A stretch of DNA of 64,000 nt from the NCBI GenBank assembly GCA_902627935.1, contig CACOLA010000003.1, positions 1 through 64,000 on the forward strand, given 5' to 3'. A program made the position numbers and the translations under genes. The stretch comes from an uncultured Pelagibacteraceae bacterium. Lineage in GTDB: Bacteria; Pseudomonadota; Alphaproteobacteria; Pelagibacterales; Pelagibacteraceae. Positions 24,171 through 37,131 of the stretch are shown piece after piece; positions within the stretch are counted from its first letter, which is position 1; every line of letters begins with the position of its first letter. The notes under the pieces are model-generated. The model was not told where the DNA came from. It saw only the letters and a program-made list of their open reading frames with translations, and searched no databases.

Positions 24171-26126
24171 ATGAAATATCCGATTCTCGTACCAAATATT
24201 TTTAATCATCCTTTTACATATGAAAGTAGTTTAAATCTTAAAGTTGGTGATTATGTAATGGTACCTTTTGGAAAATCAAAAATTACCGGTGTTGTTTGGG
24301 ACGAATTTGAAAAAAATAATAATAAAAATTTTAAGACCAAAAATGTAATCAAGAAATTAGACGTTACTCCGTTAAAAAAAAATACAATAAATTTTTTAAA
24401 TTGGTTTGCAGAATATAATCTTATCCCAAAGGGTATGGCGTTAAAGTTAGTACTCTTAAGTAGTAATGCGGTTGAGAACAAAGAAACTCAACTTTATCAA
24501 ATATTTGATAGCAAAATTAAACAAAACTTAATCAAGCTATCTAGTGATCAAAATAAATCTCTAAAAAAAATGAATGTTTCAAATAAAAAATTTAGAGTTC
24601 ATGTTTTGCAAGGCACAACTGGATCAGGAAAAACTTTAGTTTATTTTGAAGCATTAAAACCACTGATAGAGAAGGGTTTTCAAGGATTAATTTTATTACC
24701 AGAAATAGGTCTAACCAGTCAGTTTGAACAAAAATTTATAGAATATTTTGGTTTCAAACCTGCAGTTTGGCATTCGGGTATTTCAAAAAAAAAGAAAGAA
24801 TTAATTTGGAGTGGTGTTTCTAACAGTAAAATAAAAATAATTATTGGTGCAAGGTCTTCATTATTTTTACCATTTAAAAAATTAGGAATGATAATTGTTG
24901 ATGAGGAACATGATCAATCATTTAAACAAGATGAAGGTATAACCTATAATGCTCGTGATATGGCAATCTCTAGAGCATCTTTTGAAAACGTTCCTATCAA
25001 TTTGATTACTGCCGTTCCATCTATAGAAACTTTTGAAAATATTAAAAAAGGTAAATACGAGGTTTCTAGATTAAATGAAAGATATCAAAACGCAGCATTA
25101 CCTAATTATGAAATTATTAATTTAAATAATACAAAACTTGAAAAACAGTCATGGTTATCCAATAAAATTATTGAAAAAGTTAATTTTCATTTAGAAAAAA
25201 AAGATCAAGTTTTGTTTTTTTTAAATAGAAGAGGTTTTTCTCCAAATGCTTTATGTAATAAGTGTTTTACAAGTTTTATATGTCCAAACTGTAGTATCAA
25301 TCTAGTTTACCATAAAAATAAAAATAACTTGTTATGCCATTACTGTGGATACAAATCTGATCTTAAAAGAAATTGTACAAAAGAAGGTAATTGTGAATTT
25401 ATTTTTAGTGGTCCTGGTGTTGAGAGAATTTCAGAAGAAGTAAAAAGAAAATTTCCTGGAAAAAAAATAGAGATTTTTTCAAGTGACACAATGAATAAAA
25501 AAGATTCTAAAGAAAAAATAAATAAAATTATAAATAATGAAACACATATTTTAGTTGGAACCCAATTAATTTCAAAAGGTTTTCATTTTCCAAGCTTAAA
25601 TTGTATTGTAGTTGTTGATATTGATCTTTCATCTCAAGGACATGATTTAAGATGTGCAGAAAAAAATTTACAGCTTTATCACCAACTTTCAGGACGTGCA
25701 GGAAGAACAGGGAAGCCGGCAACCGTCTATTTTCAAACCTATGAAAATAATACTAAGATGATTTCAGAAATTACAAGTAAAAATCCAGATATTTTTTTAG
25801 AAAGAGAACTGGAGATAAGAAAAAAAAATAAATTACCTCCATTTCAAAGGTTTATATCTTTAATCTTAACGGGAGATAATGAAATTAAATTAGAAAAAGA
25901 AGCTATTAATTTTAAAAATTTTATTGAAAACAAAATAGAGGGAAAAATATTAGGGCCAGTGAATGCTCCAATGTATAGATTAAAGAGAAAATTTAGAATT
26001 AGATTTTTAATTAGAGGCTTAAAATCTATGAAACTACAAAGCTCTCTTGCAAAAATTATTTCAAAATATAAATTTTCTTCCGGAATAAAACTTTCAGTTG
26101 ATGTTGACCCAATTAACTTCAATTAA
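24171..26126 (+). CDS. priA: primosomal replication protein N' (helicase)
   Basis: GTTGSGKT Walker A, DEEHDQSFKQDEG, eight-Cys zinc region, SGRAGRTGKPATVYFQT. Confidence 0.95.
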   Translation: MKYPILVPNIFNHPFTYESSLNLKVGDYVMVPFGKSKITGVVWDEFEKNNNKNFKTKNVIKKLDVTPLKKNTINFLNWFAEYNLIPKGMALKLVLLSSNAVENKETQLYQIFDSKIKQNLIKLSSDQNKSLKKMNVSNKKFRVHVLQGTTGSGKTLVYFEALKPLIEKGFQGLILLPEIGLTSQFEQKFIEYFGFKPAVWHSGISKKKKELIWSGVSNSKIKIIIGARSSLFLPFKKLGMIIVDEEHDQSFKQDEGITYNARDMAISRASFENVPINLITAVPSIETFENIKKGKYEVSRLNERYQNAALPNYEIINLNNTKLEKQSWLSNKIIEKVNFHLEKKDQVLFFLNRRGFSPNALCNKCFTSFICPNCSINLVYHKNKNNLLCHYCGYKSDLKRNCTKEGNCEFIFSGPGVERISEEVKRKFPGKKIEIFSSDTMNKKDSKEKINKIINNETHILVGTQLISKGFHFPSLNCIVVVDIDLSSQGHDLRCAEKNLQLYHQLSGRAGRTGKPATVYFQTYENNTKMISEITSKNPDIFLERELEIRKKNKLPPFQRFISLILTGDNEIKLEKEAINFKNFIENKIEGKILGPVNAPMYRLKRKFRIRFLIRGLKSMKLQSSLAKIISKYKFSSGIKLSVDVDPINFN

Positions 26127-26130
26127 CCAT

Positions 26131-26148
26131 AAAAAAGAGGCCTTTTTT
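26131..26148 (+). terminator. possible short hairpin terminator after priA
   Basis: AAAAAAGAGGCCTTTTTT: 7-bp mostly A/T inverted repeat 4 bp after the priA stop. Weak because the T tract forms part of the stem. Confidence 0.35.
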
Positions 26149-26234
26149 ACGAATCCGCTACTTGAAGACATAAGGGTCATATGCTATTTAGGGCCTGATT
26201 TTTAAATAATCTTCAACATTATAGAGGAACCAAG

Positions 26235-26792
26235 TTGAGTAAAGACACCGGATTTTCAATAACTTCAGCTGAAAGGTATTCTCTTGCTCTTTTTGAACTT
26301 TCAGAGGAAAACAATCTTCTAAGTCAGATAGAAAACCAGTCTTCATTTATTCTTACTTTAATTGAGCAAAGTGAAGATTTTTCTAATTTGATTAAAGATC
26401 CAACTACAAGCCAAGAAGATTTACTAAAAGTAATGAATGTAATCTCTGAAAATAATAAATTTGAGTCTTTATTTAAAAATTTTTTAAGTTTTTTAATTCA
26501 AAAAAGACGTTTCTTCTTTATTGAACGTATCCTTAAAAGCTTTATTGAGATTTGTTCAAGAAAAAGAGGTGAACTTAAGGCAGAATTAAAATCAGCAAAA
26601 GAATTATCTAACGAAGAAATTGCAAAAATTACAGAGGAGTTAACAAAAAATTTTAGCTCAAAAATAAAATTAAACTACAAACATGACAAAAGTTTAATAG
26701 GAGGTTTGGTAGTACAGGTAGGAAGTACTATGGTCGATACCTCAATTAAAAATAAATTACAACAAATTGAAAATAGAATGATAGAGGCATAA
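26235..26792 (+). CDS. atpH: F0F1 ATP synthase subunit delta (TTG start)
   Basis: SAERYSLALFELSEENN, LIGGLVVQVGSTMVDTSIKNKL; first gene of atpHAGDC. Confidence 0.95.
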   Translation: MSKDTGFSITSAERYSLALFELSEENNLLSQIENQSSFILTLIEQSEDFSNLIKDPTTSQEDLLKVMNVISENNKFESLFKNFLSFLIQKRRFFFIERILKSFIEICSRKRGELKAELKSAKELSNEEIAKITEELTKNFSSKIKLNYKHDKSLIGGLVVQVGSTMVDTSIKNKLQQIENRMIEA

Positions 26793-28328
26793 ATGGAAAT
26801 AAATCCTTCAGAAGTTACAAAAATATTAAAAGAACAAATTAAAAATTTTGGTGATAAAGCAGAAGTCACAGAGGTTGGTCAAGTTTTATCTGTCGGAGAT
26901 GGTATTGCTAGGATTTATGGTTTGGATAATGTTCAAGCTGGTGAAATGGTAGAGTTTGCAGATGGTTCAAAAGGTATGGCTCTAAACTTAGAAAGTGAAA
27001 ATGTTGGTGTTGTAATTTTTGGTGATGACAGAAATGTTAAAGAAGGGGACGTAGTAAAAAGAACTGGTAATATTGTTGATACTCCAGTTGGAAAAGAATT
27101 ATTAGGAAGAGTGGTGGATGGTTTAGGAAATCCTATTGATGGAAAAGGACCATTAGATAAAGGAATTAAAAAAAGCAGGGTTGAAGTTAAAGCACCTGGT
27201 ATTATTCCACGACAATCAGTAAGTGAACCAATGCAAACTGGTCTTAAATCAATTGATAGTCTAGTTCCGATTGGAAGAGGACAAAGGGAATTAATTATTG
27301 GTGATAGACAAACTGGTAAAACAGCAGTTGCAGTAGATGCAATTATAAATCAAAAAAAAATCAATGAATCTGGTGATGAAAAACAAAAACTGTATTGTAT
27401 ATACGTTGCAGTTGGACAAAAAAGATCAACAGTAAGACAAATTCAAAAAACATTAGAAGAAGCTGGAGCTATGGAGTATACAACAATCGTTGCTGCTACT
27501 GCATCTGACTCTGCTCCTTTACAATTCTTAGCTCCATACACAGGTTGTACTATGGGTGAGTATTTTAGAGATAATGGAATGCATGCGTTAATAATTTATG
27601 ATGATTTATCTAAACAAGCAGTTGCTTACAGACAAATGTCATTGCTATTAAGAAGACCTCCAGGACGTGAGGCTTATCCTGGAGATGTATTTTATCTTCA
27701 TAGCAGATTACTTGAGAGAGCAGCTAAGTTAAGTGATGAACATGGCGGTGGATCACTTACTGCACTACCAATTATTGAAACACAAGGTGGAGACGTATCA
27801 GCGTTCATTCCAACTAACGTTATTTCAATTACAGACGGGCAAATTTTCCTTGAAACAGAATTATTTAACCAGGGTATAAGACCTGCAATTAACGTAGGTT
27901 TATCAGTATCTAGAGTTGGTTCATCAGCTCAAACTAAAGCGATGAAAAAAGTTTCTGGTTCAATGAAATTAGAGTTAGCACAATACAGAGAAATGGCAGC
28001 TTTTGCTCAATTTGGATCTGATTTAGATGCATCTACTCAGCAACTTTTGAATAGAGGCTCTAAACTAACTGAACTTTTAAAACAAAAACAATATTCACCT
28101 ATGACTGTTGCAGAACAAGTTATTTCAGTATTTTGTGGAGTTAAAGGTTATCTGGACGATATTGATCTAAAAGATGTTGCTGAATTTGAGAATAAGATTA
28201 TTGAAAAATGTAAATCAGATAAGCCTGAAATTATCGAGTCAATTTTAACTTCAGGAAAACTTGAGGAAGATAAAGAAAAATTACTTGTTGAGGTAATCAC
28301 TCAATTAAAAGGAAATTTTAAATCTTAA
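26793..28328 (+). CDS. atpA: F0F1 ATP synthase subunit alpha
   Basis: [44 protein letters not shown]. Confidence 0.99.
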   Translation: MEINPSEVTKILKEQIKNFGDKAEVTEVGQVLSVGDGIARIYGLDNVQAGEMVEFADGSKGMALNLESENVGVVIFGDDRNVKEGDVVKRTGNIVDTPVGKELLGRVVDGLGNPIDGKGPLDKGIKKSRVEVKAPGIIPRQSVSEPMQTGLKSIDSLVPIGRGQRELIIGDRQTGKTAVAVDAIINQKKINESGDEKQKLYCIYVAVGQKRSTVRQIQKTLEEAGAMEYTTIVAATASDSAPLQFLAPYTGCTMGEYFRDNGMHALIIYDDLSKQAVAYRQMSLLLRRPPGREAYPGDVFYLHSRLLERAAKLSDEHGGGSLTALPIIETQGGDVSAFIPTNVISITDGQIFLETELFNQGIRPAINVGLSVSRVGSSAQTKAMKKVSGSMKLELAQYREMAAFAQFGSDLDASTQQLLNRGSKLTELLKQKQYSPMTVAEQVISVFCGVKGYLDDIDLKDVAEFENKIIEKCKSDKPEIIESILTSGKLEEDKEKLLVEVITQLKGNFKS

Positions 28329-28334
28329 TAATTT

Positions 28335-30627
<2,293 letters not shown>

Positions 30628-30628
<1 letters not shown>

Positions 30629-31020
30629 TGAGTGAAGAATTTAAAATTGAAATTGTAAACCCAGAAAAATCTTTTTTGATAAAAGAGGATGTTTTAGAAG
30701 TTGTGGTCCCTGCTTTTGAAGGAGAGATGGGAATATTGAAGGATCACATTGCAATAATTTCTTTTTTAAAACCTGGTATAATTACAATTTTCTCAAAAGA
30801 GGGTAATGAAAAATTCTTTGTTGAGGATGGAATTATTGAATTTAAAAATAATAATTTATCAATTTTAACAAGTTCAATATTTAACCTTAAAGATGTAAGT
30901 GAGAATAAAATTCAAGATTTATTAAAATCTGCAGAAGAGGAAATTAAAAAAGATGAAATTACTGATCAAAAAAAATATTTAGCTGATCAGAAGATCGAAG
31001 TATTAAGATCTATTAATTAA
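30628..31020 (+). CDS. atpC: F0F1 ATP synthase subunit epsilon
   Basis: IVNPEKSFLIKEDVLEVVVPAFEGEMGILKDHIAIIS; last gene of the atp operon. Confidence 0.95.
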
Positions 31021-31488
31021 AATTTGCTCTACTTTTTTTTGTACTTCTTGGTAGACCTGTAATTTAAAATCTACAACTAAATTTGTTATTTCTTTAAGAT
31101 CAACCCATTTCCAATCAAAAAATTCTGGATTTTTTGTTTTAATATTAATTTCTTTATCTTCACCAAAAAATCTCATTAAAAACCATTTTTGTTTTTGACC
31201 CTTGTATTTACCTTTCCATATAATACCTAGTAATCGGTCAGGTAAATGATAGGTAATAAGTCCTTCTAACTCTTCAATGAGTTTTACATTTTTAATACTG
31301 GTCTCTTCTTCTAATTCCCTGTAAGCTGCGCTTAAATAATCTTCTCCTTGATCAACTCCTCCCTGAGGCATTTGCCAAAAGTTTTTTGGGTTATCAATTC
31401 TTTTTGCGACAAAAACTTTATCGTGTTTATTGAGCACAACTATTCCAACACCACTACGAAGTGGAAGTTCTTTAAATTTATCCTTCAT
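31003..31488 (-). CDS. rppH: RNA pyrophosphohydrolase (Nudix)
   Basis: RSGVGIVVLNKHDKVFVAKR, FWQMPQGGVDQGEDYLSAAYRELEEETS (Nudix box). Confidence 0.94.
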   Translation of the reverse strand: MKDKFKELPLRSGVGIVVLNKHDKVFVAKRIDNPKNFWQMPQGGVDQGEDYLSAAYRELEEETSIKNVKLIEELEGLITYHLPDRLLGIIWKGKYKGQKQKWFLMRFFGEDKEINIKTKNPEFFDWKWVDLKEITNLVVDFKLQVYQEVQKKVEQILINRS

Positions 31489-31489
31489 C

Positions 31490-32626
31490 TTATCCGTTGA
31501 GTAATTTTATAGCGTAATTAAGTTGATTGTCAGTCTTAGTTTTAATTCTGAAATCATCTCCCATTTCATTTATTTCTATATCTGGACTAACTCCTACCTC
31601 AGAAATAGATTTTCCAGAGGGTAAATAATATTTAGCAACAGTTAGTCTAATCGCTCCCTTGTTTCTCAGTGGAATAATAGATTGTACAGAACCTTTTCCG
31701 AAGCTGTTTTCACCTAAGATTATCGCTCTTTTATGGTCTTTTAAAGCTCCTGCTACTATCTCTGCTGCTGAAGCTGATCCATAATTAATTAAAACAAGAA
31801 GGGTTTTACCGTTTGTTAAATCACCTTTTCTTGCAAACCATTTTCTATTTTCTGACTTTTTTCTACTTTTTGTAGAAACAATCTCACCATTGTTTAGAAA
31901 AAAATCAGATATACGTATTGCTTGGGAAAGTAGTCCACCTGGATTATTTCTTAGATCTAAAATATAAGCTTTCACATTTTCATTTTTTTCAAAATCTTTT
32001 ATCTTATTTTCTATTTGTTCATCACTATTTTCATTAAATGATGTAAGTCTTAAATAACCGATATTTTTTTCTAATAGATCAGCTTTTACTGATTGCACCT
32101 GAATAATTTCTCTAATTATTTTAAAAGTAAGAGCTTTTTTTTCTCCTCTTCTACGAATTGTAAGCTCAATACTAGAACCAACAGGTCCCCGCATTAAATC
32201 TACAGCCTCACTTAATGACTTTCCTTGCACCTGTGTTCCCTCAATTTTGACAATATAATCACCAGCTTTAATTCCTGCTTTAGACGCAGGTGTATCATCT
32301 ATCGGTGAAATTACCTTCACGACACCTGACTCCATACCAACTTCAATACCTAGACCACCAAACTTTCCACTTGTCTCTGTTTTCATTTCATCAAAAATTT
32401 CTGGAGACATGTACGCTGAGTAAGGATCTAGAGATTGAAGAAGACCATTGATCGCTGAGTCCATGCTATCTGATTGATTTATTTCATCAACATATTGTTC
32501 ATTAATCTTTTCAAGTACTTCACCAAATAGATCAATTTTTTTATAAATAGTTTTATCACTTGAAAATGAAACATTTGTTAAAAATAAACTATTAAGAAAT
32601 AGAAATATGATTATAAAATTTTTCAT
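31490..32626 (-). CDS. ctpA: S41-family carboxy-terminal processing peptidase
   Basis: DPYSAYMSPEIFDEM, PDZ GIKAGDYIVKIEG, LDLRNNPGGLL, NYGSASAAEIVAGALKDH, FGKGSVQ. Confidence 0.95.
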   Translation of the reverse strand: MKNFIIIFLFLNSLFLTNVSFSSDKTIYKKIDLFGEVLEKINEQYVDEINQSDSMDSAINGLLQSLDPYSAYMSPEIFDEMKTETSGKFGGLGIEVGMESGVVKVISPIDDTPASKAGIKAGDYIVKIEGTQVQGKSLSEAVDLMRGPVGSSIELTIRRRGEKKALTFKIIREIIQVQSVKADLLEKNIGYLRLTSFNENSDEQIENKIKDFEKNENVKAYILDLRNNPGGLLSQAIRISDFFLNNGEIVSTKSRKKSENRKWFARKGDLTNGKTLLVLINYGSASAAEIVAGALKDHKRAIILGENSFGKGSVQSIIPLRNKGAIRLTVAKYYLPSGKSISEVGVSPDIEINEMGDDFRIKTKTDNQLNYAIKLLNG

Positions 32627-32973
32627 ATTATAATTTTTTCTTTAGGTATTAATTCTGACCATATTTTTTCTAATTCATAAAACTTTCTTTTTTCAGGGTG
32701 AAAAATATGTACTATAAGATCTATTCCATCTACTAATTTCCATTCGTTGCTATTTTTGCCTTCAATTTTTGAGTCTTTAAGCCCACTATCCTTAAATTTT
32801 TCTAAGACTTGCTCTGATAATGATTGAATATGTCTAGAGGAAGTTCCACTCGCAATTATCATGTAATCTGCCATTGAACTTTTATCTTTAAGATTAATAC
32901 TTACAATATCATTTGCCTTGTTGGCATCGAGAGTTTTAATAATAGCATTTTTGAGATCTAAAATATTATCCAT
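32623..32973 (-). CDS. rsfS: ribosome silencing factor
   Basis: DLKDKSSMADYMIIASGTSSRHIQSL, EWKLVDGIDLIVHIFHPEKRKFYELEKIW. Confidence 0.95.
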   Translation of the reverse strand: MDNILDLKNAIIKTLDANKANDIVSINLKDKSSMADYMIIASGTSSRHIQSLSEQVLEKFKDSGLKDSKIEGKNSNEWKLVDGIDLIVHIFHPEKRKFYELEKIWSELIPKEKIII

Positions 32974-32991
32974 TAATTATTTTTTAGATTA

Positions 32992-33531
32992 TCAAATTTT
33001 TCTCAATTGAGAAGATGAAATGTTGACTTTATTAAATTCAACAAATGTTACTTGTTCATCATATGAGCCTTTAAATGTCCTAGAATTCAGAGATCTTTTT
33101 TTATAACCGTGGCGATCAAAAACTATAAGCTTTGATTTTTTTAGAATATTTTTCCATTTATGCCATTTATGAAAATTTACAAGATTATCTGCGCCCATTA
33201 AAAAAAAAATATCAAAATTATAGTTTTTACTCAAATAATCTATCAAATCGGAAGTTTTATTTGAATTGATAATGTTTTCAAAATATCTAACTTTGATGAG
33301 ATTATTTTTTCCAATAATTTTCTTACAAAACTTTATTCTATTTCTTAGATTATTTTTACTTTTATCTTTAAAAGGATTTTGATCAGTAATAGCCCATATA
33401 ATTGATTTTAAGTTAAATTTTTTTAAAGCTTCCTTAGAAATTGCAATGTGTCCCTTATGAGCTGGATCAAAAGTTCCTCCTAGAATCCCAATTTTTTTTT
33501 TTATTTTTTGTTTATTTTCTAATTTTGCCAT
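32992..33531 (-). CDS. nadD: nicotinate-nucleotide adenylyltransferase
   Basis: KIGILGGTFDPAHKGHIAISKEAL. Likely start at MAKLENK (33531), not 33561. Confidence 0.92.
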   Translation of the reverse strand: MAKLENKQKIKKKIGILGGTFDPAHKGHIAISKEALKKFNLKSIIWAITDQNPFKDKSKNNLRNRIKFCKKIIGKNNLIKVRYFENIINSNKTSDLIDYLSKNYNFDIFFLMGADNLVNFHKWHKWKNILKKSKLIVFDRHGYKKRSLNSRTFKGSYDEQVTFVEFNKVNISSSQLRKI

Positions 33532-34762
33532 TACTTGAAACTTTGTATTTGTATGAAACAAGTTGATTTAGGCCCACAGGTCCTCTGGGTGGTAAAGCGT
33601 TAGTTGAAATTCCAACTTCACCACCAAATCCAAATTCTCCTCCATCTGCAAATTGCGTAGAAGTGTTATGCATAGCAATCGAACTTTTCACTTCTCTCAA
33701 AAATTTTTTTGCTGATTTATAATTTTTAGTTACTATAGCGTCAGTGTGCATTGTTCCATATTTATTGATATGTGTAATTGCCTCATCAATATTTCTCACA
33801 GATTTCACTGAGATAGTTGGTGATAGATATTCTTTTGACCAATCACTCTTTTTTGCTTTACTAATTTTTCCTTTATATAATTGCTTGATTTTACTATCAC
33901 CAACTATTTTACATCCATTTTTTTCTAAATTAAATAAAACCTGATTGCAGAAATTGTTCAATAAATTTTCGTGAATTAAAATAGTTTCTGTAGCTCCACA
34001 TATAGCTGTATTTCTCATTTTAGCATTTAAAGTAATTCTTTTTGACATCACTAAATTAGCATTTTTATCAATGTAAGTATGACATATTCCCTCAAGATGC
34101 CCAATCACAGGTATTTTTGATAAATCCTGAACTTTTTTTACTAAACTTTTTCCACCTCTAGGAATAATAACATCAATGTATTTAATCATTTTAGTCAATA
34201 AAAAATCAACTACTTTTCTATTTTTTGGGTTGATAAACTGAACGAAATTTTCATCAACGTTATTTTTTTTTAAAGCTTTTCTAAATAGATGAGTGATAAT
34301 TTTATTTGAAAAATATGCTTCAGAGCCTCCTTTTAAGATTACAGAGTTACCAGATTTAAAACATAAAGCGGCAACATCCGAGGTAACATTTGGTCGACTT
34401 TCATAAATTACAGCGATTACTCCAATAGGGATTGTAATTTTTTCAATTTTTAATCCATTTGGTCTTTTCCATTTTTCAAGCATTTGATTAGATGGATCTT
34501 TTAATTTTATTATTGATTTAATTGAGTAGATAATCTGGAGAATTTTTTTTTCATCTATAGATAATCTTTCAATTATATTATTCTTTAGTTTTTTACTCTT
34601 AGCTTTTTTTATATCTTTTATATTTTCTGAAATTATCTTAATCTTATTTTTGTAAATTAATTTATAAAAATCTTTTAAAACTTGATTTTTTATTTTTAAA
34701 TTTATAGTTTTAATTGATGCTTTCTTTGCTTTTTCACCAATATTAAATAAGTATTTCTTCAT
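33512..34762 (-). CDS. proA: glutamate-5-semialdehyde dehydrogenase
   Basis: KRPNGLKIEKITIPIGVIAVIYESRPNVTSDVAALCFKSGNSVILKGG; adjacent to proB. Confidence 0.96.
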   Translation of the reverse strand: MKKYLFNIGEKAKKASIKTINLKIKNQVLKDFYKLIYKNKIKIISENIKDIKKAKSKKLKNNIIERLSIDEKKILQIIYSIKSIIKLKDPSNQMLEKWKRPNGLKIEKITIPIGVIAVIYESRPNVTSDVAALCFKSGNSVILKGGSEAYFSNKIITHLFRKALKKNNVDENFVQFINPKNRKVVDFLLTKMIKYIDVIIPRGGKSLVKKVQDLSKIPVIGHLEGICHTYIDKNANLVMSKRITLNAKMRNTAICGATETILIHENLLNNFCNQVLFNLEKNGCKIVGDSKIKQLYKGKISKAKKSDWSKEYLSPTISVKSVRNIDEAITHINKYGTMHTDAIVTKNYKSAKKFLREVKSSIAMHNTSTQFADGGEFGFGGEVGISTNALPPRGPVGLNQLVSYKYKVSSNGKIRK

Positions 34763-35868
34763 TAAACTTCTACCATATCATCTTTATGAACAACTTCAGA
34801 TTTTGTAGTATAACCAAGCAATCTTTCAATTTCCTTAGAATGATGACCTAATATTTTTTTAACCTCAATTGATGTAAATGAACACAATCCTCTTGCACAT
34901 TCTTTATTAGTTTTATCCAGAATTTTTATATGATCACCTTTATTAAATTTACCATTTACTTTTTTTATACCTGCGGCTAATAAACTTTTTCCATTTTTTA
35001 AAGCTTTTTTTGCTCCATCGTCAATAATCAATTCACCTTTAGGAGAAATTGAGCTTATTATCCATTTTTTTCTTGCATCCAGTTTTGAAACTTTAGATAC
35101 AAATAATGTACAATTATTTTGCTTATTAATTCTCTCTATAGGATTTAAGTACAAACCATTGGCTATAATCATATTACATCCAGATAACTGGCATATTTTT
35201 GCTGCCTCCATTTTGGTATTCATTCCACCACTTCCTAATTCATTAATTCCTTTAAAATTTATATGTTTTAAATCTTCTCCTAAATTTTGAACTATTTTAA
35301 TAAGTTTTGCATCCTTATAAAGTTTTGGATTTTTTGAATATAAACCATCTACATCTGAAAGAAGAATTAAGTTATCAGCATTTGTTATTTGAGCAACACG
35401 TGAAGCGAGTCTATCATTATCGCCATATTTTATTTCACTAGTAGCTATTGTGTCATTTTCATTTACAACAGGAATAAAATTGAGACTTAATAAATTTTCA
35501 AAAGTTCTTTTAGCATTGAGTGACCTTCTCCTTTCCTCAGTATCTTCTAGGGTAAGCAAAATTTGTGATATACTTAAATTATATTTAGCAAAAGTCTTTG
35601 AGAATAGGTTCATAAGTTCTATTTGGCCAATAGACGCAACTGCTTGACTTTTATCTAGTTTAAGATTTTTTTTATCATAATTCATTTTTATACATCCAAG
35701 AGCTATTGCTCCAGAACTTACAATTATAATTTTTTTATTTTTGACTTTTAAATTATGAATATCTTTTGCAAAACTTGATAACCATTTTTTTCTTATTTTT
35801 TTATTTTTATCAACTAGCAAGGAAGATCCTATTTTGATTACAATTATTTTAGAGTTTTTAATAGACAT
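34762..35868 (-). CDS. proB: glutamate 5-kinase
   Basis: IVIKIGSSLLVD, NENDTIATSEIKYGDNDRLASRVA, GGMNTKMEAAKI, C-terminal PUA region. Confidence 0.96.
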   Translation of the reverse strand: MSIKNSKIIVIKIGSSLLVDKNKKIRKKWLSSFAKDIHNLKVKNKKIIIVSSGAIALGCIKMNYDKKNLKLDKSQAVASIGQIELMNLFSKTFAKYNLSISQILLTLEDTEERRRSLNAKRTFENLLSLNFIPVVNENDTIATSEIKYGDNDRLASRVAQITNADNLILLSDVDGLYSKNPKLYKDAKLIKIVQNLGEDLKHINFKGINELGSGGMNTKMEAAKICQLSGCNMIIANGLYLNPIERINKQNNCTLFVSKVSKLDARKKWIISSISPKGELIIDDGAKKALKNGKSLLAAGIKKVNGKFNKGDHIKILDKTNKECARGLCSFTSIEVKKILGHHSKEIERLLGYTTKSEVVHKDDMVEV

Positions 35869-36841
35869 ATGAAATTAGTTTTGCTTTGATTTTAGAGATC
35901 GATTTTTTTTCAAGTGTAGATATTACGAAAACTTCTCTTTTAATTTTTTTTGAAAATTGATTAACTATATCTGATACATGTTCCCTATCTATTAAATCAA
36001 CTTTATTTAACACAATTAATTCCTTCTTTTTTAAAAGATCAGGACTATAATTTTTTAGCTCATTTTTCACTTGATTATAAGATTTTTCTAAATTGGAGAC
36101 AGTTATATCTATCAAATGTAAAAGAGTCTTACATCTCTCTATATGCTTTAAAAATTGAACACCTAAACCAGTTCCCTTATGTGCACCTTCAATTAGTCCA
36201 GGAATATCAGCTAAAGTCATTTCTTTATTGTCGTATGATGATACACCTAGATTTGGATTTAAAGTTGTAAATTGATAATTTGCTATTTTAGGATTTGCGT
36301 TTGTAATGGCTGCAAGCAGACTAGATTTTCCTGCGTTTGGTAATCCTATTATACCTATGTCTGCTATTGTTTTTAGTTGTAAATAGATAGTAAATTCTTC
36401 ACCAGCATCACCCTTAGTAAATTTTCTTGGAGCTCTGTTAGTAGAACTCTTAAATCTTGTATTACCTAATCCACCCTTACCTCCATTTGCAGCAACAAAT
36501 TCTTCTCCAGACTTTGTAAAATCATAAATTAGAGTTCTGTTATCTTCCTCAAAAACCTGAGTGCCTATAGGGACTTTAAGAATAAGGTTTTCTCCACCTT
36601 TTCCAGTTCGATTTTGACCCATACCATTTTCACCTCTTTGGGCTTTATGATGTTGTTGATATCGATAATCTATTAAAGTATTCAAATTACGTTCTGATTT
36701 TAAGATTACAGAACCTCCTTTTCCACCATCTCCACCATCTGGACCACCATATTCAATGAATTTTTCTCTTCTAAAACTTGGTGAGCCATCACCACCGTTA
36801 CCAGCTTTAATATATATTTTTACTTGATCGAGAAATTTCAT
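35858..36841 (-). CDS. obgE: GTPase ObgE/CgtA
   Basis: Glycine-rich Obg domain (KAGNGGDGSPSFRREKFIEYGGPDGGDGGKGGSV), GLPNAGKSSLL, DIPGLIEGAHKGTGLG. Confidence 0.98.
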   Translation of the reverse strand: MKFLDQVKIYIKAGNGGDGSPSFRREKFIEYGGPDGGDGGKGGSVILKSERNLNTLIDYRYQQHHKAQRGENGMGQNRTGKGGENLILKVPIGTQVFEEDNRTLIYDFTKSGEEFVAANGGKGGLGNTRFKSSTNRAPRKFTKGDAGEEFTIYLQLKTIADIGIIGLPNAGKSSLLAAITNANPKIANYQFTTLNPNLGVSSYDNKEMTLADIPGLIEGAHKGTGLGVQFLKHIERCKTLLHLIDITVSNLEKSYNQVKNELKNYSPDLLKKKELIVLNKVDLIDREHVSDIVNQFSKKIKREVFVISTLEKKSISKIKAKLISYVY

Positions 36842-36868
36842 AATACAACATCAATTTTAGTTGTACTA

Positions 36869-37123
36869 TTAATTGGGTTTTACTGAAACGAAAGTTCTGT
36901 CCGCTTTTGATTTTTTGAAAACAACTTTCCCTTTAATTACTGAAAAAATTGAATGATCTTTGCCCATCCCTACATTTTCTCCTGGAAATATTTTGGTACC
37001 TCTCTGACGAACAATTATATTTCCTGGAATTACAGTTTCACCACCATATTTTTTTACTCCAAGTCTTCTTCCAGCACTATCACGCCCATTTCTAGATGAT
37101 CCACCTGCTTTTTTTGTTGCCAT
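36869..37123 (-). CDS. rpmA: 50S ribosomal protein L27
   Basis: [29 protein letters not shown]. Confidence 0.98.
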   Translation of the reverse strand: MATKKAGGSSRNGRDSAGRRLGVKKYGGETVIPGNIIVRQRGTKIFPGENVGMGKDHSIFSVIKGKVVFKKSKADRTFVSVKPN

Positions 37124-37131
37124 AAGTTAAC

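Noticed and set aside
26150-26215. A tRNA or known small RNA in the priA-atpH gap
   Set aside because: No cloverleaf, T-loop (GTTCRANNC) or CCA-proximal acceptor pairing could be drawn; listed only as an unexplained gap.
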